From positions 38,635,920 through 38,699,919 of the forward strand of contig NC_079515.1 in the NCBI RefSeq assembly GCF_000801105.2: 64,000 nt of DNA, in the 5' to 3' direction. This document shows positions 35,249-45,454 of this stretch, piece after piece; position 1 is the stretch's first letter, and each line of letters starts with the position of its first letter. Source of the stretch: Raphanus sativus (lineage: Eukaryota; Streptophyta; Magnoliopsida; Brassicales; Brassicaceae). The translations under genes were made by a program, and so were the position numbers. The notes under the pieces are model-generated. The model made no database searches. It was not told where the DNA came from and saw only the letters and a list, made by a program, of their open reading frames with translations.

Positions 35249-35612
35249 TTATAAATTTCTCAATATTATTTTAGGTGACAACATCGGCTTTTTATCGCAA
35301 CAACATTTCGCAATATTGAGATCTCCAGTTACACATATCCCTCTACTAAAACTTTTCTCTTTACATGTTACATCACACTTATCAGGACATAATACTCCAT
35401 TAAGACATATCATGTTGTTGAGGATACTTGTTCCACTTGCTTGACCTGTAATAACCCAAAATAAAAAATTTAATCACATATTAAAAAATTGTCATCATAA
35501 ATCAATTTTTATATTATAAATTTAATGACTCACCTAAAATAAAGAGCAAAAGTATGGTTAACATCATCATGAGAGATGTTTCACAAACGTACGAAGATCT
35601 CTGGGTTTTCAT
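35249..35612 (-). CDS. Defensin-like (LCR-type) secreted cysteine-rich peptide
   Basis: Two-exon gene too small for ordinary ORF calling. Exon 1 (35612-35534) encodes a signal peptide (MKTQRSSYVC… then MMMLTILLLFILG). A phase-1 intron (gtgagt…ttacag, 35533-35446) follows, then exon 2 (35445-35249) encoding the mature peptide. Total 91 aa. Cysteines in the mature part: C-x5-C-x3-C-x3-C-x9-C-x9-CCC, eight in all, with CPDKCDVTC at the centre. Signal exon, phase-1 intron and Cys-rich second exon is the standard structure of plant defensin-like genes. The position matches Arabidopsis LCR44 (At3g06985). The tail after CCC (DKKPMLSPKIILRNL) is unlike a typical knottin end. Role unknown; such peptides act in defence or in pollen-pistil signalling. 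Confidence 0.78.
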
Positions 35613-35667
35613 TTCTCTTATATAAAATTATGTGTTCTTGTTGAATTTAGTTGTATGCATGGTTCTT

Positions 35668-35675
35668 ATTATATA
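35668..35675 (-). promoter_or_regulatory. TATA box of the defensin-like gene
   Basis: tatataat on the minus strand about 55-65 bp before the ATG at 35612, giving a short leader. Confidence 0.5.
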
Positions 35676-37175
35676 GGATGAATTATATTTGGTATAATTG
35701 CAAAATAGTTATGTAATTTCCCAATGAAATGTGTGAGGACACACTTTATTTTGCTATATCTATAATATATATAATTATCATGTATTATTTATCTCATACC
35801 AATTAAATGTGTTGTTTAAATTTATTTACATAAATTAATCATTTAAGTAAATAAATTTTATTTTAAAAATAATGAATACTTTGATATTATTTTCTTATTA
35901 AGTATATGATATTTATATATGTTTGAGTAATATAATGTAATTTTTATTCATGTAACTTATTAAAATTAAATTAAATTCATACAATTAAAGTAATAATCTA
36001 CAAAAATAAAATCATTCAATACTCTTGTCTCAAGCTTCCATATCATCAAATAAGTTATCTTAAAATTTGACACCTAAACATAAATTTTTAGAATTATTAG
36101 GTAGTCTAGTTTTATTATTTAAACCAAATCTTTTAACAACATATCTAATAGCCTATAACCATTTCTAAACAATAATTTATATTCTACCCAACCAAAATTT
36201 TAATATTAAATATTTCTGTCAAAAATAATAATATAATATAATAAATACATAATATATATAATTCAAAGTTGCTTAAATTTTCATGAAACAAATTGATAAA
36301 TTTAGTAATAATAAAATAAAAATTCATTTAAGATATTTTTGATAGAATGAAAAGAGTAAATCTCAAAAATTCTTTTTTTTATAGACAAATTCTTTTTTTC
36401 TTTCACTAAGCTTAAGTTTGGAGAAATAACAAGAAAATAGTAGAAAACCACAACCATTGACTAATATATAATCAAAACAGAATTAATTTTTTTTTTTGGA
36501 AAACAAATATAATAAGATATAACAAATGAAAAACTACTCAAAAATAAACATAGATATAATTAAATTTTGGTGAAAACTTTTGGTCGACAATTAATAGTTT
36601 AGTAGAAATACATAATATAATCCAATATGTCAATTTTGAGAATACAAGAACATACAAAAAGAAAATTCAGTTACAATATTTTTCCATGTTTCTTCAAATC
36701 CAAGACTGAAATAAATAAAGAATGAATATGCCATTAAAAATCCAGTTTTGGTCACTAAACTCAAGTTTTGAGAATGAAATAAATTATTATATATAATTAA
36801 TTTTTAAAAGTTACAAAACAAAAAGTAACAAAATATAATAAATAAAGAATAAAATTAGTGAAATATATAATATAAAATGCATAGATTTCAAAAATAAATA
36901 GGAAAATTCATAAGAAAGAATAATAGGAGAATCTATTTATGATATTGCTTGCATCAAACCAAAGTGAATGAAAATTGAAAAGAAAAGTAGTATATCTCAT
37001 AGATTTTTTTGTTCTTTTTATGGTCAGAAACTCAATATAACAGAAATTAATAAGAAATTCTTGAAAATTCATAACCAAAAATTAGTAAATAATTAGAACT
37101 AGATTTCAAAAAAAAAAAATTGGAAAAGCAACAAAAAAATTGCTTGACAAAGCAAAAAAAAAAAGTTGCTCGATT
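35676..37175. other. AT-rich intergenic desert
   Basis: About 1.5 kb, mostly A/T, with no supported gene and no element ends I can define. Confidence 0.45.
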
Positions 37176-37488
37176 AGCTGTACAACTCTAGAACCGAAGG
37201 GCGCTCACGTCTTCGACAGCTTATTGATATGCTGGGGCGAAGGTGAAATGAAAAGTTCTGTTCAGCTCTTATTAACCTGTCTTTTGTGGTTTATGTCAAG
37301 TCCTTTGTTTTGTATTGTTTTGTTGTGTCTTAATTAGTTTGTTTCCTATGTGTGGGCTTATCTTTTGAGGACATGCATGTTTTCCGCCGACTTCAGTTTG
37401 ATCGGGTTTGATTAAATCTCTGTCTGTTTAATCTTTTAATGTTCTAATGAAATCCATTCGAAAAAAAAAAGCTGCACAACTCTAGAAC
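37176..37488 (+). mobile_element. 5'-truncated LINE insertion with poly(A) and 19-bp target-site duplication
   Basis: The insertion 37195-37469 is far less AT-biased than its surroundings. It ends aatgaaatccattcg followed by ten A, the usual 3' end of plant LINEs. It is bracketed by agctgtacaactctagaac (37176-37194) and agctgcacaactctagaac (37470-37488), 18 of 19 bases the same. Only about 275 bp of the 3' untranslated end was copied. Confidence 0.85.
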
Positions 37489-37504
37489 AGCCACAAAATA
37501 ATGG

Positions 37505-38149
37505 GGGTGATTGGTTCGACTGTGGCTATGAAAATTTAACTGTAATAGTTTAGTTGTAGATAAGTTTGTTGTAGGTGTAAAGTTGTTGCTGTAGATTTTT
37601 TTTGCAGAGACTTTTGTTGTAGTTAAATTTGTTGTAGTTGTAAGTTATATGTTGTAGATATTTCAAAATAAAATATGTGATGTATATATAAAATAATTAT
37701 TTTTATCAACTAAAATAATTTATATTACTGATTTTTATAAATTATAAAGTTTACTGTTATTTAAAATATAATATAGAAATAATATTTTATGTAATTTAAA
37801 ATATTTCAAAAGTTTTGAAAACACCTAGAATTAAAGTAAAATATTTATAAATGTTTTATTATGATTATCTAATTTATTTGATATCATAAATAGTTTTTTT
37901 CATTTTAAAGTTTCTACAGCCTATAAAACAAGGATGTAGGTTTTTTACCTAAAAATCATAAGAAAAATTTTGCTTTAGATTTTTTTGCTGTAGTTTTAAA
38001 AATAAATCTAAAACATGATTGGTAAAAGTTAATAGTAATTTGTTGTAGGCTTTGACTAACAAAAATAAAACTACAACATGATTGGTAAAGTTTAATGTTT
38101 TAAAAATAAATAAAGCTAAAGTAGAAAGATAAAACTGAACCAATCACCC
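37505..38149. mobile_element. 645-bp MITE with 13-bp terminal inverted repeats
   Basis: Left end gggtgattggttc, right end gaaccaatcaccc. Subterminal DNA is full of ttgtag/ctgtag motifs in both orientations. The interior is AT-rich and non-coding. A target-site duplication is not clear, so superfamily (hAT or PIF/Harbinger) is undecided. It stands 16 bp from the LINE insertion. Confidence 0.75.
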
Positions 38150-38452
38150 ACAAAGATTTAAAATGCAAATCAGACGATACTGTATCCAATTAAATATCTG
38201 AAACATACTCAGTTTCTATATTAAATAAATAAATATATATTGCACATTAAATCAAAGCTCGTATAATAATACTAACATCTATAAAAGCGAACACAATATA
38301 AACCACATGAAGAGAAAGAATAAGGATACAAAATCAAATGAAAAAATGCTTAAACAAAATACACATTAATCTTGTATCAACTTCTATGTAGGTTAATATG
38401 ATCAACCATATAAGACGATGAGTTTGTGTTCCTATTAATCAAATAAATTAAA

Positions 38453-39066
38453 CTAGGTGTTTTCCTACACCATGTGCGGTAATGAATTTTTTAAATCTAA
38501 CTTATATTTAAAGATATTTTTTATTAAATATTATAGATTTTACTATTTTCTTATTAATATTTAATATATATTAAATAAATTTGTATAAAACTAATAAAAT
38601 GATATAAAATTGTATAATTATAAAACATTTAGCCTAAACATATATTTATAAAATTTGTTGATATATAAGAAACTAATAACCTTACGATTATATATTTAAT
38701 TTTTTTTAAAATTGTAGAAATTTTTAGAAGTTTTAGTAATACAAATTGTATAATTATACAAAAAATAATATTTTGAAATTTGAAATGTTATATATGAATA
38801 TTTTTATTTTATAGATGATGTATGAGCTATTACCATATTTTAAAAAAATTTACCAAAAAAAATATCAATATTAAATGTAATATATGAATTATTACCATAT
38901 TATAATAATTTTGCCAAAAATATATATCACCATTAAATGAAATTATCCATGTCATATTTTTCGGAAGTCATGTCATCAATTTTAGTAGTCATGTCATATT
39001 TGTTTTGTAAAATTGATTGTAGAGATGACATTTGGCAAAATCATTTCGCAAATATAGTTTATGAGA
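38453..39066 (-). mobile_element. Degenerate Helitron, 614 bp
   Basis: The minus-strand 5' end at 39066 (TC, in a sequence alignable to the 40.7-kb copy: aaatcatttcgcaaatatag versus aaatcacttcataaataata) and 3' end CTAG at 38453 followed by T. The subterminal hairpin is decayed (cctacaccatgtgcgg). The shared ctaggtgtttt end ties it to the next element. Confidence 0.65.
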
Positions 39067-39931
39067 TGTAAATAAATGTAATGCTAGTTAACTGCCAATA
39101 CCCTAATAAAAATGAGATAATGTGAAGGACAAGTCATAATAGTTAATTTCTCTAATTATCTTGTATTTTAGCTCTCTATATATATGCATATTAAATTCAT
39201 GACCATACATACAAGTTCATACTAATTGTTTTTTTATCTAACTTAATTATAAACTATTTAATTTATTACTTTTGGCATATAAGTTATCTTAATTAGTCTT
39301 AAGTTGGTTTTTGAAATTTGTTCGTATTTTATTAAATTTATTTAGATAACATATTTTTTTACTATCACTGGTAATTAAAACAGTTGGAACTTTTAATTGT
39401 GATTTATAAATGTGTATCTTATTTTAAAGAAAATTGTTTTTCATTGTGTGATTATTTGCTTACAAACAATTTGACCAAAACAATAGTAGAGGCCAGTTGT
39501 TATCGTTTGTAAATAATTGTGACCCTTGTTTTTCTCAGCATTTTCAACACGGGGGGAAAGTAAGATGAAGAATTAAGTATGCGTTTGCGCTTGTCAATTC
39601 GTATGCGTTTGGGACATATGAACCGGATGATCCTTCTGGTTTCGCTCAATGATCTTCTGTGATAATATTGCTACTTGTTTCCTTACCACAAAGAATATCT
39701 TGCCCCTCTTGTCGTTCTTTCAACAAGTCCAGTGTATCCACGATCGGATCACATGAAAAATCTAAAAGCACTGCACATGATCATGGTTTAGATTTATTGT
39801 ACAAAAAATTGAAATAAAAGCACTTAGAGATATATATCAGTTGAAAAAAGAAGATAAGAGATGACTTTTCTATTTTACAAAATTTTAAATTTTAAATTAA
39901 TTCTTAAAAGATATATATATATATATATATA
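39067..39931. other. Spacer between two Helitrons with a possible exon relic
   Basis: On the minus strand 39760-39646 reads SCDPIVDTLDLLKERQEG… to a stop after an acceptor-like ttttag. The composition is protein-like but the family is unknown and no partner exon was found. The rest is AT-rich; an (AT)n run ends at 39930. Confidence 0.3.
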
Positions 39932-40715
39932 CTATAGGTGTTTTGCCCGCACATGCGGGCATAAATTTCTTATAAATACTTACTCGCACATGCCTGCACA
40001 TGCAGGAGTATTAGTTTATATCTTATTAATCTAAAATCAGCATAATAAATTATTATTTATGTTTTTAAATAGTTAAATCAAACATCAAAATATTTATATA
40101 TGTCAAATACTTTTAATCAAAATATATAATTATTATTGTGTTAAGTTTTTTTAAAATACTCATATCTTAGAGATAGTTTAGAAAATATATTTTATTTTTT
40201 GGTTGACTAATATTTAATAATAAATTTTTTTGTATCTTAATTTTTTTTAACTTTAATAATAAAAATATTGTTTTCAGATAGGCACAAAAAAATATATATA
40301 GAAGAATTATCTTTTTTTTTGATAATTCTAAAATATTATTTTGTAATCAATTATTTAATATAGCATATAACATATAAACTTTATATCATTAAAATAAATT
40401 AGTGAATAGTTAGAAACTAATAATAAATTAATAACCTATCTAAAAGTTTAAAACCTAATAAAACTATGAAAAATAAGAAAAGCTAATATAACATATAAAT
40501 TTAATATTAATAAAATAAAATTCGTTTTTATTTATATGAATATTTATCAAGGCTATTATTTTAAATTAATGATTTAGTGACTCAGCTCAAAACAAATAAT
40601 ACATCAATGATAATTTAGCTTAAACTTAATAAAAATATGACAAATAAGCAAAATTAGCTAAAATCATGGAGAACATGACAAGTAAGCAAAATCACTTCAT
40701 AAATAATAGTATAGA
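39932..40715 (-). mobile_element. Non-autonomous Helitron, about 784 bp
   Basis: Minus strand: begins TCTATACTATTATTTATGAA at 40715 after an A and ends with a 7-bp hairpin (gcccgca/tgcgggc, 39945-39960), aaaacac and CTATAG at 39932, followed by T. The terminal CTAG seems split by a TA insertion next to an (AT)n tract. No Rep/helicase frame. Confidence 0.8.
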
Positions 40716-40971
40716 TATATATCAGTTGAACAAAATATATATATATAGATATATATCAAAATAAAAATAAAAATAAAGGCAAGAGAGTTAACATTTTTTT
40801 CTTTTTCCTTTTCCACAAAGGGATTAAATTCTATAGACTTATATGTATCCCACCATTCTTACCAAAAAAAACTCCTAAGAACGTTTACTCTTCTAAAACC
40901 CTGCGTTCTATTGTCTCTCTACCTCTTCAATTTCAACAAGCAAAGCTTTGGTTTGAAAGAGATAACTTATC

Positions 40972-42838
40972 ATGTCTCAGCCAAACCAGAATAACCCTAA
41001 TTTTAAAGATACTAAGATCTTTGTTGGAGGTTTAGCCTGGAGAACAACAACAGATGAATTGAGAAGATCTTTCCAACAATTTGGAGAGGTTATTGATGCT
41101 AATGTTGTCAGTGAGGGTCTCCAGGGAGGAAACTTAAGATCAAAAGGCTATGGCTTTGTAAGTACTTCTTCATTATTTCAATTCCAGCATATAATAATCT
41201 TTGATTCTTGTGAATGGTAGAGTTTGAAACTAGTTGATATGTAAAATAAACGATCATCTTGTGAATCGTGATAATCATAAAACTTGTGAAACTGAGCTTT
41301 TTAGTTTACATGTTACGCTTGTTTGAATTGCGTTTGGTAATACGAAACAACCCTTCTGTTTAATTTATGATTAGGTTAACCAAACGATCATTCTTATTTA
41401 TGGGCTTTATTTTACAAATTGATTTAATTACTATTTAGTATATTTTCTAAATTTTTGTTACGTGCAGGTTGTTTTTAGGAATGCTGAATCTGCCAATAGA
41501 GCTTGTGAACTCCCGTGGCTGGTTATTGATGGAAGACAAACCAATGTCAATATGGCTTATTTGGGTGCAAAGAATAACAACTCTAACCAGCCTAACCAAA
41601 ACGGTTTAATCTCTAATCTTCATCAATTTTGTTTTATAGTTACCTTTTTGCTGCTAATTTCCAGCTTCATTAATCTTCTTCTTAAAATTATGCAGGTTTA
41701 CTAAATCAGGCTGGACCATCGCATCAATATCAAAACGGTTTGATGATCTCTTATTTACATATTTCTATTTTGTTATGCAACAAAACTTTTCCATGAACAG
41801 CTTATTAATCTTCATAAACCCTAAAATTGCAGGTTTGTTCAATCAGGCCGCATCGCATCAACATCAGCTAATTCCTCAGTATCATAACCCACATTTTCCT
41901 CAGTCCTACTGGTAAACTCTTTATTTTCTTAAAATAAATCTAAATCATTGTATTGTATGCTCTCTTGACTATAATGAATATATAACTAATCTAGTTTTTA
42001 TTGGATTTTCTTTTGTTAATGTCTAGGGCTCCATATTACGGACAACATCCTTACATGTACAACGTTCCATGCTATACTTACCCCACCGCCGTGGTCAGTA
42101 CTTAATTATGTTCCATAATGTTGTGCTTTTTTTTGTTTTATTGGCTTTTTTTCTAATTAACACGTTTTGAACATTTTATAGGTATCTATGCAGATGCAGC
42201 AGCATGTTCTAGCATATAGGATGCAACGGAATTGGGAACGGATGAACAATGTACCAAGGGTCATTGTTTCTAACCCTCCTAATGAAGAAATCAATGAAGC
42301 TAATGAAGAAATCAATGAAGCTAATGAAGAAGTCAATGTAGCTAATGAAGAAGTTAATGTAGCTAATGAAGAAGTCATTGAAGCTAATGAAGAAGTCAAT
42401 GTAGCTAATGAAGAAGTCATTGAAGCTAATGAAGAAGTCAATGTAGCTAATGAAGAAATCATTGAAGCTATTGAAGAAGTCAATGTAGCTAATGAAGAGA
42501 TCATTGAAGCTATTGAAGAAGCCATTGAAGCTAATGAAGAAATCACTGAAGAAATGAATGAATACATCAATGAAGAAGAGGCAGATACGGAAACAGACTG
42601 TGATCAAGAAGGAGAGATCAGTGGAGAAGGCAGTGACATCAAGCAAGATGTAAATGATCAAGAGTTAGAGATCATGATTGGAGAAGAGGATGACACCAAG
42701 CAAGAAGTTGTCTGTGAAGAAGAAGCTGAAAACGCACCACAAGAAAACGGGAATGGTCATGAAGAAAACAGCGATCAGGTAGAAGAAGGAGAAAAACAAG
42801 AATACAATAAGGAGCTAGTAAGAGAAGCGATAATATAA
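40972..42838 (+). CDS. RRM protein with acidic Asn-Glu-Glu repeat tail (At3g06970-like)
   Basis: Exons: 40972-41157, 41468-41603, 41696-41737, 41833-41911, 42027-42093, 42182-42838. The single RRM is split by intron 1: RNP2 IFVGGLAW, RNP1 KGYGFVVF, with loop WRTTTDELRRSFQQFGEV. The middle has two short exons coding near-identical NG-LLNQAGPSHQYQNG / LFNQAASHQHQ segments, then PYYGQHPYMYNVPCYTYP. The last exon has a run of 7-residue units (NEEVNVA, NEEVIEA) over about 85 residues, then an acidic end. The family binds RNA; target unknown. The 21-bp periodicity opens long frames on the other strand that are not genes. Confidence 0.85.
42275..42560 (+). repeat. 21-bp coding tandem repeat in the RRM gene
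   Basis: About 13 units of the aatgaagaagtcaatgtagct type, alternating two variants so the larger period is 42 bp. In frame, it encodes the heptad-like NEEVNVA/NEEVIEA tail. Confidence 0.9.
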
Positions 42839-43108
42839 ATAATTTAAGTCTGCTCGATCAGATTTAGAATTATGATCAAACTTATCTAAGCTATATATTT
42901 ACTTATTTAGGACTAAACACTTGTCTTTACATTTACAGCGTTGTGAAAACTTATAACAATCTGTTTGTTGGAGATAACGAATTCTATATCATGTGATCTG
43001 TTTGTTGAAGCGTTGAGCTATCTAGTTTTCAATAACTTAACTAATAATGTTCAAAAAAGAAACAAAAAAACTTAACTCTTTCAATTTCTATGTTAAACAG
43101 AAGAGTAT

Positions 43109-44799
43109 TCAATAGAAGGGAAGTTTACACTTTGTTATAGTGTGATGTCTACCAAAACTAGTCAAAGGAGAATCTGGTGGAAGCTGTAGATGATCTTCCT
43201 CATACTTAACAGAGACAAGACAGAGACCATGAGGTGGTGCAGGCAATGTATACTTTGCAAGCTCTCTCCTATCTTTGGTTTCTAGAATCATTGGGACAAT
43301 GTCTGAATCCAACGCTTCTTTTCCAACCTGAACCAGCAAAGCTACCTGCAAAACATGGAATGGCTCAGCAGACTTTTAAAAGAAAAAAGTATTTTGATTG
43401 TATTAAACACCGTTAAGAGAGACCAATAGACTTAACCATGTTTCTGACTTGTCTGTACATAAACCCTGAGCCTTCAACTTCAAGCTGTAGAAGAGATCCC
43501 TAAACACCAAAAAAACATAAATGTCAAAGCCTAAACCCTAACTTTCTCAAGAAGTGATTGAATCTTTCTTTACCATTTCAATGACGTCAAAACGAGATAT
43601 AGTTTTGAGAGGATCAGGCACTCCATCTTCCTTTGTAGCGTTAGCAAACGCTGAGAAATCATGCTTGCCAACAAAGTATTGAGCAGCTTCCCTGATTTTA
43701 GAAGCATTCAGTTTATAAGCAGTGTGGTAAGTGAAATGACGCTGGAACGGGTCCATGAAAGTGTCGCTGTATATCTGGTAGCGATAAACCTTGCTACGGC
43801 AAGAGAACCGAGCGTGGAACTCATGAACCGCTGCACCGATCTCTCTGACACGGATATCTTGAGGAAGAAGACCGTTCAAAGCAGCGTGAATGCTGTCCAA
43901 GCTAGTGTAATTAAAAGGAGTGACAAAATGAGCTACCTGCAACAACAAAAGGAATAGATGAATCTTAAAAATATATGATACCAGAGTTCGTTAACTCAAC
44001 TGGAAATGACTCTGACTCTTGGCTATTGTGTTAGAGGTCTCCATGACCGTTGGGACAAAACTAATACTACACTGAGAAAGAGAGATTTGGGAGTTTAAAG
44101 TCTGAACCTGACCCCAAGCGTGAACTCCTGCATCAGTCCTACCAGCACCAACAAGATGAAGCTGTTTTCTTTGGAGCTTTGTTATCTGAGTTAAGGCTTT
44201 CTCTAACATTGATTGGATCGTTGGAGGTGATTCCTGATATTGCCAACCTGAAACCAAACTCTTGGTTTCAGTTTAAAGTAAAGAAATAAGATTGGTCCAA
44301 AGTGAAAGCTCTAAAACTATGACACACAAGTTGGTTGATGCTTTTAACTACACAACAAATATAATGGATTAAGATTCTGTGATGTAATTCTATAGATACA
44401 ATAATCAACGCACTCTCATGGATTATGACTATGCATTTCTTATAATTAAGAACAATTGTATATATATATGCAGAATACATTGTATGGTCCTATAAAGAAG
44501 GCTTAGAGATATTGTTGCAGTTCTGAAAGACGAACCTGCAAATTTGGTGCCATCGTATGCGATCACGAGGCGCCATTTATAGATAGCAGGATCACTAACC
44601 TTCACAAAGCTGTTCAATTCAGTCTTCTGCGAAACACAAGTTCAGATTATGTCACCAAACAGAGCATTTACAAGCCAGCAGAGAAGTCGGAGTTCAGAGA
44701 AAGAGATTGTTTTGTGGCACTTACGGAGATATTCTGAGGAGACGAGAGGGACCCGTTACTAAAGAGTGAAGTAGGAAGCGCTGGTGTAGCGCTACTCAT
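43109..44799 (-). CDS. tRNA pseudouridine synthase, TruA family (At3g06950-like)
   Basis: Isomerises uridine in the tRNA anticodon stem-loop (TruA acts on positions 38-40). Minus-strand exons: 44799-44726, 44626-44536, 44247-44108, 43936-43574, 43499-43437, 43345-43109. Family blocks: VIAYDGTKFAGWQ, the catalytic RTDAGVHAWGQ with the nucleophilic Asp, LPQDIRVREI, ARFSCRSKVYRYQIY, FVGKHDFSAFAN, GSGFMYRQVRNM, and the C-terminal LPAPPHGLCLVSV. The first 25 residues are Ser/Thr/Pro rich and may be an organelle transit peptide. A (CTT)n tract lies just upstream of the ATG on the plus strand. No lesion seen. Confidence 0.9.
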
Positions 44800-45454
44800 C
44801 TTCTTCTTCTTCTTCTTCTTCTTCTTCTGTCTCTGTGTGTGTAATCTAAAAGATTCGGACTACGGAATTGAAAGTCCCATGAAACGCTGCGTTTTAATTA
44901 GTACTCTTGGGCCTTAGTATGGACCTTTTGATTGATCTGGTTTAACATTTATAGTAACAGATCTCTCTATTTTTATTACAGAACCGAAGAAACTTTCGAC
45001 AGTTGAAAAAAGTAAAACAACTTCATAAATCGTATAAATACAAGACGCTAAACGCTGATTTGTGTTCCCTAGGTTCTTCTATAACGTCCTAAAAACGCTG
45101 CGGTTTACGTCTCCCTTCTCTCTTACAGCCGCACGTGATCTTTTCCCTCTCTCTCTCTCTCGTCTGCCGGAGAAAAGGGCTCTGCAAATTTCGATTCTTT
45201 TTCCCCTGAAACGAGAACCCAATTCGCGATCGTCCTGTCGTCTTACGCTGACGTAATCAACGGTACACTGATGTCATATCTCCGAACCCTAAGATTTAAC
45301 CTTCTTCTGTCTGAACTATGATCTATTTATTGCTCAATTTCGGATTCGTCGTTTTGTGAAATTAGGGTTTATAATTTCGACATGTTCAAGTTTCGCACTG
45401 AATTCGAAAATAAAAATCGTAACTTTGCAATTTTACAGGTGTATTTGTTTGGTA
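44800..45454. other. Divergent promoter and leaders
   Basis: Between the pseudouridine synthase (-) and the MuDR-like gene (+). Holds a (CTT)n microsatellite (about 44800-44826), a TGGGCC site II element at about 44909, and a CT-rich leader with a probable 5'UTR intron ending at 45439. Confidence 0.5.

Noticed and set aside
34600..35250. CRISPR-like reading of the 51-bp array
   Set aside because: Units are contiguous with no unique spacers, codon-periodic, and the DNA is a plant nuclear chromosome.
37140..37337. 65-codon open frame with a hydrophobic end
   Set aside because: It crosses the target duplication and the LINE 3' tail, so it is not a gene.
42157..42661. Long antisense open frames opposite the RRM gene's last exon (up to 150 codons)
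   Set aside because: They arise from the 21-bp repeat being stop-free on the opposite strand; composition is monotone Phe/Ile/Ser with no independent signals.
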